DNA of 6,096 bases from Acidobacteriota bacterium. GTDB taxonomy: Bacteria > Acidobacteriota > Terriglobia > Terriglobales > Acidobacteriaceae. The translations under genes and the position numbers were made by a program. Positions 1-6,096 of this stretch are shown here, piece by piece. The stretch is from assembly GCA_021782675.1 (NCBI GenBank), contig JAJXUS010000135.1, forward strand, positions 1-6,096, read 5' to 3'. Every line of letters begins with the position of its first letter. Position 1 is the stretch's first letter. Under the pieces are notes generated by a model that saw only the letters and a program-made list of their open reading frames with translations, was not told the origin of the DNA and made no database searches.

Positions 1-1462
1 CTTCTTCAGGAGCGGCTGGGAGGTCAAGGACGCCGGCGAGAACAAGCTGGCGATTGGCCGGGCGAGCGGCGTCTCGGCACGCACGGTTGGCCGCTACATC
101 GAGGCGGCCCTCGGACGGATATCGTCGCGTCTGGAGGTGATATAGGGTCCAGGTATTTTGCAACGCGGGGATTTGGGCGGAGCCGAGCCACTGCGCAAAG
201 AATGGCTGCAGATCTTTGCCGGAAGCTGTCTCGGCCATTCGCTCGACATCCTGTGCGGACAACTCTCCATCCGGTGCAGCCAGCATTGCGTGCACGGTCC
301 GGTCAAATGCCTGCTCGCCAATCTGCCAGCGCAGCATGCGGAAGATCATGCCGCCTTTGTCATAGGCCAGGGCGTTGAACTGTGGCGAACCCTGCGGCAC
401 CTCGCCCAGCCGCAGCAGCGGCAGCGAAGAGTAGGCGATGGCTGAGGCGGAGATGTTTTCAACCGTGTCCAGGAACTCCGAAGGCTTCTCATTCTGCCGG
501 GCAAATTCCAGCTCGGCCATGCGTGTCATGCCATCCGTGATCCACGCATCCCCGCGCGTTGCAGGCTGCACAATGTTTTGCCACCACTCTGCGGCCAGAG
601 CCGCAACAATCGCGTTCTGTGTTGCCGTGGCATCACTGCTCGCGGGATAAGCAATCAATCCCGGCGCTGCGGCGGAGGTTGCGCCCGCTGGCAACGGAAC
701 CAGTGTGACGGACTTCCAAGGCAGTGGACCGAACGCTGCTGCAAACTGGCTGTACGCCTTTTGCGCGGTTTGCAAGGCGGCGGTGGAGACTGCCGTTGCG
801 TCTTGGCCCGTGATGGAAAATGCAGACAAAGCTGCATCTCCGAAGGGTTGCGGCGCATAGTGCCCGGCAATCACAAGGCCGGGGACACCGGCACCGCTCC
901 AGACAAAATGATTCGGATCAGCGGTCGCGCCGCCGGCGAAGATGCGCAATCCGGCGGGCGCGTGGGTCGATATCTCCGCGTGAAAGGCGGGACTGGTGCC
1001 CACCAGATGCGGCAGCCAGTTGGCTTTGGGCAGCAGATAGCTGGCGGGCTCGCCGACATACGCCGTCTGCGCGGAGCTTCCAGTCCCTGCAGAAAACTGG
1101 CCGCTGTAGTGGAACGTCCAGCGGGCCGGATCGCCAGGCGCTATCCCGGCATTTGGCGCCACCTGCAGAAGATCCCGATGCTTTCCATCGCGCGCAAACT
1201 TGAGCTCCACATTGTTGGCATCGGTGATCTGCGAGACGTGGAGCGCAGTGTTCAGGCGAAACTCAATGGACGCGCCGGGTGCTGGAGCAGGGAAGGTGAT
1301 GGTGGTTGTTGCAGCCATTGCATGCTGTGCGGGCTGCAGCGTCAGGTCGATTGTGTACGCCGGTGTCGGGCGGTTCGCCCCAGCCCGGAGGGCGTGGCTG
1401 GCACAGAAGAGTGAGATGCAGAGTAACCATGCCATTGGCGCGCGGAATCGGCGGCGCTTCAT
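1..1462 (-). CDS. Secreted M1 aminopeptidase-like protein lacking the zinc site (pseudopeptidase), 3' end not in window
   Basis: The frame starts at ATG 1462-1460 and stays open to the window edge (487 codons). Residues 1 to about 28 form a Sec signal peptide (KRRR, then a hydrophobic run MAWLLCISLFCASHA), so the protein should be periplasmic or extracellular. A beta-rich N-terminal half is followed by an M1-type catalytic domain. PGLIAY at 267-272 corresponds to the sequence after GAMEN; AALAAEWW at 287-294 sits where HExxHxWW should be; WITDG at 308-311 sits where the NEG zinc ligand should be, with Asp310 exactly at the HExxH-x18-E position; AYDKGG carries the usual transition-state Tyr at 367; FFAQWLG at 421-427 is the C-terminal family motif. 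Both zinc histidines, the catalytic Glu and the GAMEN Glu are all replaced by Ala, so peptidase activity is not expected. A binding or scaffold role is inference. The ATG overlaps the lpxB stop (ATGA), implying translational coupling. Recognisable M1 sequence ends near residue 438-444 (position 130-150); what follows may be a foreign tail or an open antisense frame. Confidence 0.82.
   Translation of the reverse strand, partial: MKRRRFRAPMAWLLCISLFCASHALRAGANRPTPAYTIDLTLQPAQHAMAATTTITFPAPAPGASIEFRLNTALHVSQITDANNVELKFARDGKHRDLLQVAPNAGIAPGDPARWTFHYSGQFSAGTGSSAQTAYVGEPASYLLPKANWLPHLVGTSPAFHAEISTHAPAGLRIFAGGATADPNHFVWSGAGVPGLVIAGHYAPQPFGDAALSAFSITGQDATAVSTAALQTAQKAYSQFAAAFGPLPWKSVTLVPLPAGATSAAAPGLIAYPASSDATATQNAIVAALAAEWWQNIVQPATRGDAWITDGMTRMAELEFARQNEKPSEFLDTVENISASAIAYSSLPLLRLGEVPQGSPQFNALAYDKGGMIFRMLRWQIGEQAFDRTVHAMLAAPDGELSAQDVERMAETASGKDLQPFFAQWLGSAQIPALQNTWTLYHLQTRRYPSEGRLDVAANRACRDAARPANRQLVLAGVLDLPAAPEE
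2..145 (+). CDS. C-terminal fragment of a possible helix-turn-helix protein (partial, 5' end outside window)
   Basis: This reading frame is open from the window edge and ends at TAG 143-145, giving 47 residues. Its middle, ASGVSARTVGRYIEAAL, resembles the turn and recognition helix of helix-turn-helix DNA-binding domains (GVS followed by RTV and an aromatic/hydrophobic end). About 85 percent of its codons end in G or C, against roughly 60 percent for the opposing minus-strand frame in the same bases, which favours this strand as coding here. The family is not recognisable from this tail alone; a regulator, a phage protein or a mobile-element protein are all possible. It ends tail-to-tail with, and overlaps, the M1-like gene on the other strand, so at most one of the two frames is likely to be real across 2-130. 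It could still be a chance frame. Confidence 0.42.
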   Translation, partial: FFRSGWEVKDAGENKLAIGRASGVSARTVGRYIEAALGRISSRLEVI

Positions 1463-2631
1463 CGCGGGCCCATCTGTGTTGGCGGCCGCTCGGCCAGCAG
1501 AGAAACCACCGCATCGGCCGCACGATCAATGGCGGTTGCGCCGGGCAAAGACTCTTCCGGGTGCAGTGCTTCGCGCAATGTCTGCAGATCCTGCATCATG
1601 GTTTGGCGCGCCGGGCCGTCTTGCAGCAGCAGACGCAAAGCGTTGGCGGTGTGCACCGCCGTAAATTCGTCCTGGATCAGCTCCGGCACAATGCGGCGGC
1701 CTGCGATCAGGTTGGGCATGGCGACGTGCGGCAGCTTGACCAGGCGGCTGGCGACGGCATAGCTGAGTGTTGAAAGGCGATAGACCGCGAGAAAGGGATT
1801 GCCGATCAGCGCGGCCTGTACCGTAGCCGTGCCGCTGGCCACGATGCTGGCCTGTGCGTGGAGCAGCACAGCACGAGCGTCCTGCACCACGCGGATGCGC
1901 GCCTTCGTCGTCGTGCGTGCCACTTCGGCGCGGACCCAGGCTTCATCCAGCGTGGGCGCGACCGGCAGCAGATACTCATAGCCATCGCCCAGCAGTGCCG
2001 CTGCCTGCGCCATCACGGCCAGGTTTAGCCGCAGTTCCCGCACGCGACTGCCGGGCAGCAGGCCAATCCACAGCTTGTCCGCATCGAGATGCCATTTCTG
2101 CGCAAACTCCTCCCGCGAAGCCTGCGGCGCGGGCAGGTCGGCCAGGGGGTGACCGACAAACTCCGCGGCCACGCCGTGCTCGCGATAAAACGGTGCTTCA
2201 AACGGAAAGATCACCAGCATCTTTGTCACGCGCTGCTGCACCCACCGGATGCGGCGCTTCTTCCAGGCCCATAGCTGTGGACTGACGAAATATACGACGG
2301 GCACGTTCAACCGGCGCAACGTTTTTGCCAGCCGGAGATTCACGTCGGGAAAGTCGATCAGAATCGCGATGTCCGGCGGGTTGCGCCGCAGATGGGCCGT
2401 AAGACGCCGATACCGCCCGTAAATGCGCGGCATATGATGGATCACCTCCGTGATGCCCATCACGGCCACGTCTTCCGCGCGGACGATGCAGTCGCAACCG
2501 GCTGCGCGCATACCGGCGCCACCCAGGCCGGAGAATCGCGCATCGGGCAGGCGGTTGCGCAGAGCCGCGATCAGCGCCGCACCGTAATGCTCCCCGCTGG
2601 CCTCGCCGGCCGAAAGGAAGATGCTGGCCAT
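1459..2631 (-). CDS. lpxB: Lipid-A-disaccharide synthase LpxB
   Basis: LpxB is a peripheral inner-membrane GT19 glycosyltransferase. It joins UDP-2,3-diacylglucosamine and 2,3-diacylglucosamine-1-phosphate into the lipid A disaccharide of the Raetz pathway, releasing UDP. The 390-residue length is normal for the family. Visible motifs are AGEASGE (8-14), GLGGAGM (35-41), VAVMGITEVI (55-64), IDFPDVNL (92-99, containing the family's conserved Asp-Asn segment), YFVSPQLWAWKKRRI (114-128), FPFEAPFY (142-149), FVGHPLAD (158-165), LLPGSRVREL (191-200), SGTATVQAAL (266-275) and, near the C-terminus, PNLIAGRRIVPELIQ. One oddity is Gln272 in SGTATVQ, where the E. coli enzyme has Glu (SGTAALE). The gene lies 15 bp after the ABC exporter stop with no strong Shine-Dalgarno sequence, and its TGA overlaps the next ATG by 4 bp, so the three genes probably form one transcript. 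No other lpx gene is in the window. Confidence 0.97.
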   Translation of the reverse strand: MASIFLSAGEASGEHYGAALIAALRNRLPDARFSGLGGAGMRAAGCDCIVRAEDVAVMGITEVIHHMPRIYGRYRRLTAHLRRNPPDIAILIDFPDVNLRLAKTLRRLNVPVVYFVSPQLWAWKKRRIRWVQQRVTKMLVIFPFEAPFYREHGVAAEFVGHPLADLPAPQASREEFAQKWHLDADKLWIGLLPGSRVRELRLNLAVMAQAAALLGDGYEYLLPVAPTLDEAWVRAEVARTTTKARIRVVQDARAVLLHAQASIVASGTATVQAALIGNPFLAVYRLSTLSYAVASRLVKLPHVAMPNLIAGRRIVPELIQDEFTAVHTANALRLLLQDGPARQTMMQDLQTLREALHPEESLPGATAIDRAADAVVSLLAERPPTQMGPR

Positions 2632-2646
2632 GGAAGTGCGCGCCGC

Positions 2647-4584
2647 TCAGTCGCCCGTTACGGCGAACTGTGGGTTAGGGGTGCTGGGGGCTGCCGTCTC
2701 CTGGTCGCGATATTGCAGGCGATAGAGCTTCCAGTAGAGGCCATGCTGGGCCAGCAATTGCTGATGGGAGCCTATCTCGCGCAGCTTGCCCTTGTGCATC
2801 ACCAGAATGCAGTTGGCGCTTTGGATGGTGGATAAGCGATGCGCCACAACAATGGAGGTGCGACCCGTGACGAGGCGCGTGAGCGCTTGCCGCACGCGTA
2901 TCTCGGTATCTGTGTCCACGCTCGATGTTGCCTCATCCAGGATGAGGATTTTTGGATCGTGCGCCAGCGCGCGGGCAAAGTTGATCAGCTGCTTCTGGCC
3001 GGTGGAGAGCGTGCTGCCGCGCTCACGCACCGGCTCGTCAAACCCGCCGGGCAGTCCGCGAATGAAGTCGCCGACATTCACCTGATCGGCGGCATTTTCA
3101 ATCTCCTGCTGCGTGATCCAGTCGGAGCCCAGCCGGATGTTGCTCGAAATGGTGCCGGAAAACAGAACGGGATCCTGCAGCACGACGGCGAAGCGGCGGC
3201 GCAGGGAGGTCAGATCCCACTCACGCACATCCAGCCCATCCACCAGCACGCTGCCGCTCTGGACGTCGTAGAAGCGCATCATCAGACTGCTGAGCGTGGT
3301 TTTGCCGGCGCCGGTGTGGCCCACGATTGCGGCTGTCTCGCCAGGTTCCACCGTAAAACTGACGTCCCGCAGCACCCACTCCACATCGGATACGCTGGCA
3401 GGTCCTTCTGCCGCAATCTGTGCGCGTTGTGCGTCCGCCAGCCCCTGATAGGCAAACCAGACATGGTGGAACTCAATGCGGCCGGAGCCGTCGCCGGTCT
3501 GCGCCGGTACAGGTGACACGATGGCCGGGGGTGTATCAAGCAGCTTAAAGACCCGCTCCGCGGCGGCCATGGCGGCCTGCAGGATGTTGTACTTGTCGCT
3601 GAGGTCCTGAATGGGCCGGAAGAAGCGCTGCGAATATTGAATGAAGGCGACCAGCACGCCCAGCGTGACCGCGCCGCGCAGCACGCCGCCGCCGCCCACC
3701 CAGATGATGATGGCGATGGCGATGGAGCTGAGAATTTCGACCGCCGGGTAGTAGAGCGCGTAGGCCATGATGGCGTCTTTGAAGGCCTTCAGATGCTGTC
3801 GGTTTACGACTTCAAAGTCGGCAAAGGCGCGGTCCTCGCGGTTGAACAACTGCACCACGCTCATGCCGCTGACGTGTTCCTGCAGATGCGAATTAATGCG
3901 GGCGATGGCGGTGCGAATTTTGCGGTAGGACTGGCGGACGGAGCGGCGGAAGATTTGCGTGCCGATCAGGATGAATGGCAGCACGGAGAAGGCGAGCAGC
4001 GCCAGCCACCAGCTCATGCGCAGCATGACAAAGACGATGCCGGCCAGCACCAGCACATCTTCAAAAATGGCCACCACGCCGGAGGTGAACATTTCATTCA
4101 GCGCATCGACGTCGCTGGTGACGCGCGTGACCAGCCGGCCGGTGGGGTTTTTGTCGAAGAAGCCGATGTGCATCCGCTGAATGTGGCGAAAGATCTGGCT
4201 GCGCAGGTCGTACATCACCTTCTGGCCGGTCCACTGCATCAGGTACGTCTGCACAAAGGCCAGAAAATAGATCAGCACCAGCGTGCCGAGGTAGATGAGC
4301 GCAATCTGCGTGATGCCACGCATTGGGCTGTGGCTCAGGTGGCGCGTCCAGGAAGCATGCCGCTGCGCCGCGCCGGGCGTCATGTAGAGATCGACTGCGA
4401 CCTTGGTGAGATAGGGGCCTAAGACATCTGCCAGCGCGGTGAACAGAATGGCCACAAGGGAGATGGCGACCTGCAGCCGGTACGGGCGCAGATAGGTAAG
4501 CAGACGCCGCATTAGGCGGCCGTCGTACGCCTTTCCGATGACATCATCGTCCTGCTGCGGGGAGTTTTGCTTCGGGTCTGCCAT
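2647..4584 (-). CDS. ABC exporter half-transporter (fused membrane and ATPase domains, MsbA/MdlB/BmrD-like)
   Basis: The 645-residue protein has a type IV exporter architecture. Six membrane helices lie at about 36-60, 91-114, 168-189, 191-211, 277-297 and 304-325, with the typical FFDKNPTGRLVTRVTSDVD at 142-160, followed by an ATPase domain from about 369. ATPase motifs are the A-loop Tyr379, Walker A GHTGAGKT (422-429), Q-loop Gln470, signature LSTGQ (526-530), Walker B ILILDEA with catalytic Glu551, D-loop SSVD (554-557) and His582. Hence it should hydrolyse ATP to export a lipid or hydrophobic compound across the inner membrane as a dimer. Oddities are Thr in place of the first Gly of LSGGQ, a roughly 20-residue insertion (381-400) just after the A-loop, and an enlarged loop between helices 1 and 2. 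Its position directly before lpxB makes an MsbA-like role in lipid A core flipping possible. The signature and overall style look closer to the MdlB/BmrD multidrug-type clade, so no gene symbol is given. No partner subunit is in the window. Confidence 0.95.
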   Translation of the reverse strand: MADPKQNSPQQDDDVIGKAYDGRLMRRLLTYLRPYRLQVAISLVAILFTALADVLGPYLTKVAVDLYMTPGAAQRHASWTRHLSHSPMRGITQIALIYLGTLVLIYFLAFVQTYLMQWTGQKVMYDLRSQIFRHIQRMHIGFFDKNPTGRLVTRVTSDVDALNEMFTSGVVAIFEDVLVLAGIVFVMLRMSWWLALLAFSVLPFILIGTQIFRRSVRQSYRKIRTAIARINSHLQEHVSGMSVVQLFNREDRAFADFEVVNRQHLKAFKDAIMAYALYYPAVEILSSIAIAIIIWVGGGGVLRGAVTLGVLVAFIQYSQRFFRPIQDLSDKYNILQAAMAAAERVFKLLDTPPAIVSPVPAQTGDGSGRIEFHHVWFAYQGLADAQRAQIAAEGPASVSDVEWVLRDVSFTVEPGETAAIVGHTGAGKTTLSSLMMRFYDVQSGSVLVDGLDVREWDLTSLRRRFAVVLQDPVLFSGTISSNIRLGSDWITQQEIENAADQVNVGDFIRGLPGGFDEPVRERGSTLSTGQKQLINFARALAHDPKILILDEATSSVDTDTEIRVRQALTRLVTGRTSIVVAHRLSTIQSANCILVMHKGKLREIGSHQQLLAQHGLYWKLYRLQYRDQETAAPSTPNPQFAVTGD

Positions 4585-4636
4585 GCGACACTGCTATTGT
4601 ACGGAGTTTCCGCGACACCGGACTCCGTTGCCTTTC
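4585..4636. promoter_or_regulatory. Divergent intergenic region with inverted and direct repeats
   Basis: These 52 bases separate the two divergent start codons, so they should hold the promoters of both operons unless those lie inside the genes. ACGGAGT at 4601-4607 and ACTCCGT at 4622-4628 form a perfect 7-bp inverted repeat with a 14-base spacer and half-site centres 21 bp apart, about two helical turns. GCGACAC occurs twice, at 4585-4591 and 4612-4618. On the minus strand TACAAT (4601-4596) matches the -10 consensus at five of six positions, but it is only 11 bases from the exporter ATG and has no recognisable -35. On the plus strand TATTGT (4595-4600) is a weak -10 candidate for hemW. 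The inverted repeat could be an operator, or an RNA hairpin in the hemW leader ending 8 bases before its ATG. That the region is regulatory is inferred from position and symmetry only. Confidence 0.4.
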
Positions 4637-5881
4637 ATGTCTGCCTCTGCCACAGCGCCGCTGGGAATCTATGTTTCCATCCCGTTTTGCCGGGCCAAAT
4701 GCACCTATTGCAACTTCGCGTCAGATGTTTTTCCCGCAGCGCGCCTGGACGGCTACGTCCACGCAATATGCCGCGAGATTCGTGGCCGCCGTACGCACTG
4801 CCTGGCGAAGAGAATGCAACTTCCCGGGGGAGCGGATTCCATCTACCTTGGCGGCGGCACGCCGAGCACGCTGGCGCCTCACCATCTGCGCCAGATATTC
4901 GATGCGCTCCGGGAGAGCTTCGACGTTTTTCCTGATGCGGAGATTACCGTGGAGTGCGCGCCGGGGCAGATCAGCGACGCGTTTCTGGCCGAATGCTGCA
5001 CGCAGGGCGTCAACCGGGTCAGTCTAGGGGTGCAGAGCTTTGTAGACGCGGAGGCGGCAGCGGTTGGCCGCCGTCATGGCCGGTCAACCGTGCTGGCGGA
5101 CCTGGCCCGGCTGCGGGCTGCGGGCGTCAGCAACATTAACGTAGACCTGATCGCAGGACTGCCGCGCCAGACCGCTGCAAGCTGGCGGGAGAGCCTGCAG
5201 GTTGCGCTGGACACTGGCGTCCCGCACGTGAGCGTCTACATGCTGGATGTGGATGAGGATTCCCGGCTGGGGCGGGAACTGCTGACGGGCGGGGAAAAAT
5301 ATGGAGCGCAGCGGACGCCCGGCGACGAGGCCACCGCCGCTATGTACGAAGAAGCCTGCGCGATGCTTGGGCAGGGCGGACTGCTGCAATATGAGATTTC
5401 CAACTTCGCCCGGCCGGGCCAGCAATCCCGTCATAATCTGAAGTACTGGGATGGTGTGCCATACGTTGGCTTCGGACTCGACGCGCATTCCTGCCTTCCC
5501 GGTAGGGATGGTGACTGGTTCCGGACCGCCAACCCAGACGCAATGGACAGCTACCTGGAAGACCCGATGTCGCCGGCAGTCGAGCGCATCTCGCGCACGG
5601 GTCAGATCGAAGAGCGCTGGTTCCTCGGACTGCGCCGCACATGCGGCGTGTCGCTGCCGGAGCTGCAGGCAGAATTCGGTACCGAGGCCCTTACGGCGTT
5701 CGCCGGCGTGGTGCAAGCGGCGGTAAAGGAAGGACTCCTGGAGCATGGACATGCCCGTATACGGCTGACGCCGCGGGGAAGATTGTTTGCCAATGAAATT
5801 TTCGCCCGCTTTCTGGACGTTCTGCCGCCGGTCAGTGAAGCTTTGCCCAGAAACCTTGAACACGAGGTGACGATTGCATGA
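4637..5881 (+). CDS. hemW: Heme chaperone HemW (radical SAM family)
   Basis: HemW binds heme and an iron-sulfur cluster and delivers heme to respiratory enzymes. It is homologous to the oxygen-independent coproporphyrinogen oxidase HemN and is often misannotated as it. From ATG 4637 the protein has 414 residues. The radical SAM motif is [12 protein letters not shown] with Cys18, Cys22 and Cys25; the extra cysteine that HemN has just after the triad is absent (Phe27), which supports HemW over HemN. LGGGTPS (71-77) is the SAM-binding glycine-rich motif, followed by [40 protein letters not shown] (252-261) and HNLKYW (266-271), the latter two being hallmark HemW sequence; a winged-helix-like C-terminal domain follows. 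In-frame ATGs at 4538 and 4583 were rejected: the first lies inside the divergent exporter gene, and the added residues resemble no HemW N-terminus. The protein should be cytoplasmic or membrane-associated. The gene overlaps the following aldolase by 4 bp. Confidence 0.95.
   Translation: MSASATAPLGIYVSIPFCRAKCTYCNFASDVFPAARLDGYVHAICREIRGRRTHCLAKRMQLPGGADSIYLGGGTPSTLAPHHLRQIFDALRESFDVFPDAEITVECAPGQISDAFLAECCTQGVNRVSLGVQSFVDAEAAAVGRRHGRSTVLADLARLRAAGVSNINVDLIAGLPRQTAASWRESLQVALDTGVPHVSVYMLDVDEDSRLGRELLTGGEKYGAQRTPGDEATAAMYEEACAMLGQGGLLQYEISNFARPGQQSRHNLKYWDGVPYVGFGLDAHSCLPGRDGDWFRTANPDAMDSYLEDPMSPAVERISRTGQIEERWFLGLRRTCGVSLPELQAEFGTEALTAFAGVVQAAVKEGLLEHGHARIRLTPRGRLFANEIFARFLDVLPPVSEALPRNLEHEVTIA
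5864..5870 (+). promoter_or_regulatory. Ribosome binding site of the threonine aldolase gene
   Basis: GAGGTGA lies 7 bases before the ATG at 5878, inside the end of hemW. It is the clearest Shine-Dalgarno sequence in the window and fixes the aldolase start, which overlaps the hemW TGA. Confidence 0.75.
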
Positions 5882-6096
5882 AGACGGAAGCCCTGGAAGA
5901 AACGTTTGCTCCCACGCCCGCCTCTACCGGCGTGATTGACCTGCGCAGCGATACCGTCACACAACCCACAGGCGCGATGCGTGCTGTGATGGCCAACGCG
6001 GCGGTTGGCGACGATGTGTACGGCGAAGACCCAACGGTCAACCAACTGGAGCAGCGCGCGGCAGAGATCTTCGGCCGTGAGGCGGCGCTGTTTGTT
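5878..6096 (+). CDS. ltaE: Low-specificity L-threonine aldolase, N-terminal part (3' end outside window)
   Basis: Only the first 73 residues are present. After a variable leader of about 19 residues come [12 protein letters not shown] (20-31) and [31 protein letters not shown], the standard opening of the GLY1/LtaE family of pyridoxal-phosphate fold-type I enzymes, which cleave L-threonine and L-allo-threonine to glycine and acetaldehyde in the cytoplasm. The pyridoxal-phosphate lysine lies beyond the window, so activity cannot be confirmed. Related beta-eliminating lyases share this opening, but the LRSDTVT and [10 protein letters not shown] combination strongly favours threonine aldolase. 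The ATG overlaps the hemW stop (ATGA) and has its own ribosome binding site, so the two genes are probably co-transcribed. No functional tie between heme delivery and threonine cleavage is apparent beyond glycine being a heme precursor in some bacteria. Confidence 0.93.
   Translation, partial: MKTEALEETFAPTPASTGVIDLRSDTVTQPTGAMRAVMANAAVGDDVYGEDPTVNQLEQRAAEIFGREAALFV

Noticed and set aside
578..1414. Plus-strand open frame of 278 codons, antisense to the M1-like gene
   Set aside because: The product is rich in Arg, Cys and Gly with no domain, and the minus strand carries a coherent M1-like protein with a signal peptide. It is a shadow caused by GC bias.
1384..1462. Lipoprotein signal in the M1-like protein (SLFC near residue 20)
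   Set aside because: The residue before Cys is Phe rather than Gly, Ala or Ser, and the cysteine lies inside the hydrophobic core, so a standard Sec signal peptide fits better.
3637..4422. Plus-strand open frame of 261 codons, antisense to the exporter membrane domain
   Set aside because: It is rich in His, Asp, Gln and Ala, the typical mirror of a membrane-protein gene; the minus strand has an intact exporter.
4538..4636. Upstream start for hemW adding 33 residues
   Set aside because: The extension overlaps the divergent exporter start, is Cys/Ser/Arg-rich and unlike any HemW N-terminus; the family sequence begins a few residues after the ATG at 4637.
5084..5863. Minus-strand open frame of 259 codons within hemW
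   Set aside because: No recognisable domain; the plus strand carries continuous HemW motifs over the same bases.
4637..5881. Coproporphyrinogen III dehydrogenase (HemN) as the product
   Set aside because: The cysteine that follows the CxxxCxxC triad in HemN is replaced (Asn26-Phe27), and the HNLKYW and [10 protein letters not shown] motifs are HemW-type.
1..6096. CRISPR array, tRNA or rRNA gene, insertion sequence, or defence island
   Set aside because: No regularly spaced repeats, RNA gene signatures, transposase motifs or terminal inverted repeats were seen. Apart from the left edge the window is housekeeping sequence.

Overview
The window looks like ordinary chromosomal DNA of a GC-rich, Gram-negative bacterium. 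The LpxB protein implies a lipid A outer membrane. The style of the LpxB, HemW and threonine aldolase proteins (for example ECAPGQ and [18 protein letters not shown] in HemW) fits Acidobacteriota of the Terriglobia/Acidobacteriaceae type. That assignment rests on remembered family style, not on a database search.

Layout: two gene groups diverge from a 52-bp intergenic region at 4585-4636. Leftward on the minus strand are a full-length ABC exporter half-transporter (2647-4584), then lpxB (lipid A disaccharide synthase, 1459-2631) after 15 bp, then a secreted M1-peptidase-like protein whose ATG overlaps the lpxB stop by 4 bp (from 1462 towards the window start). Rightward on the plus strand are hemW (heme chaperone of the radical SAM family, 4637-5881) and, again with a 4-bp ATGA overlap, a low-specificity L-threonine aldolase that runs off the window end (from 5878). 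The spacing suggests two short operons. The first links envelope functions: lipid A assembly, a membrane exporter and a periplasmic protein.

The most unusual points are as follows. (1) The M1-like protein keeps the fold landmarks but has lost every zinc ligand and the catalytic glutamate, so it is probably a pseudopeptidase, and it is tied to lpxB by overlap. (2) Its recognisable homology stops near position 130-150. There an opposing plus-strand reading frame with a helix-turn-helix-like sequence and stronger GC bias ends, suggesting a junction, a truncation or a convergent neighbour. (3) The divergent intergenic region holds a perfect 7-bp inverted repeat with half-site centres 21 bp apart, interleaved with a 7-bp direct repeat. 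(4) The exporter has a non-canonical LSTGQ signature and an insertion after its A-loop tyrosine. I found no tRNA, rRNA, CRISPR, insertion sequence or convincing terminator, and no stretch over 300 bases lacks a gene.
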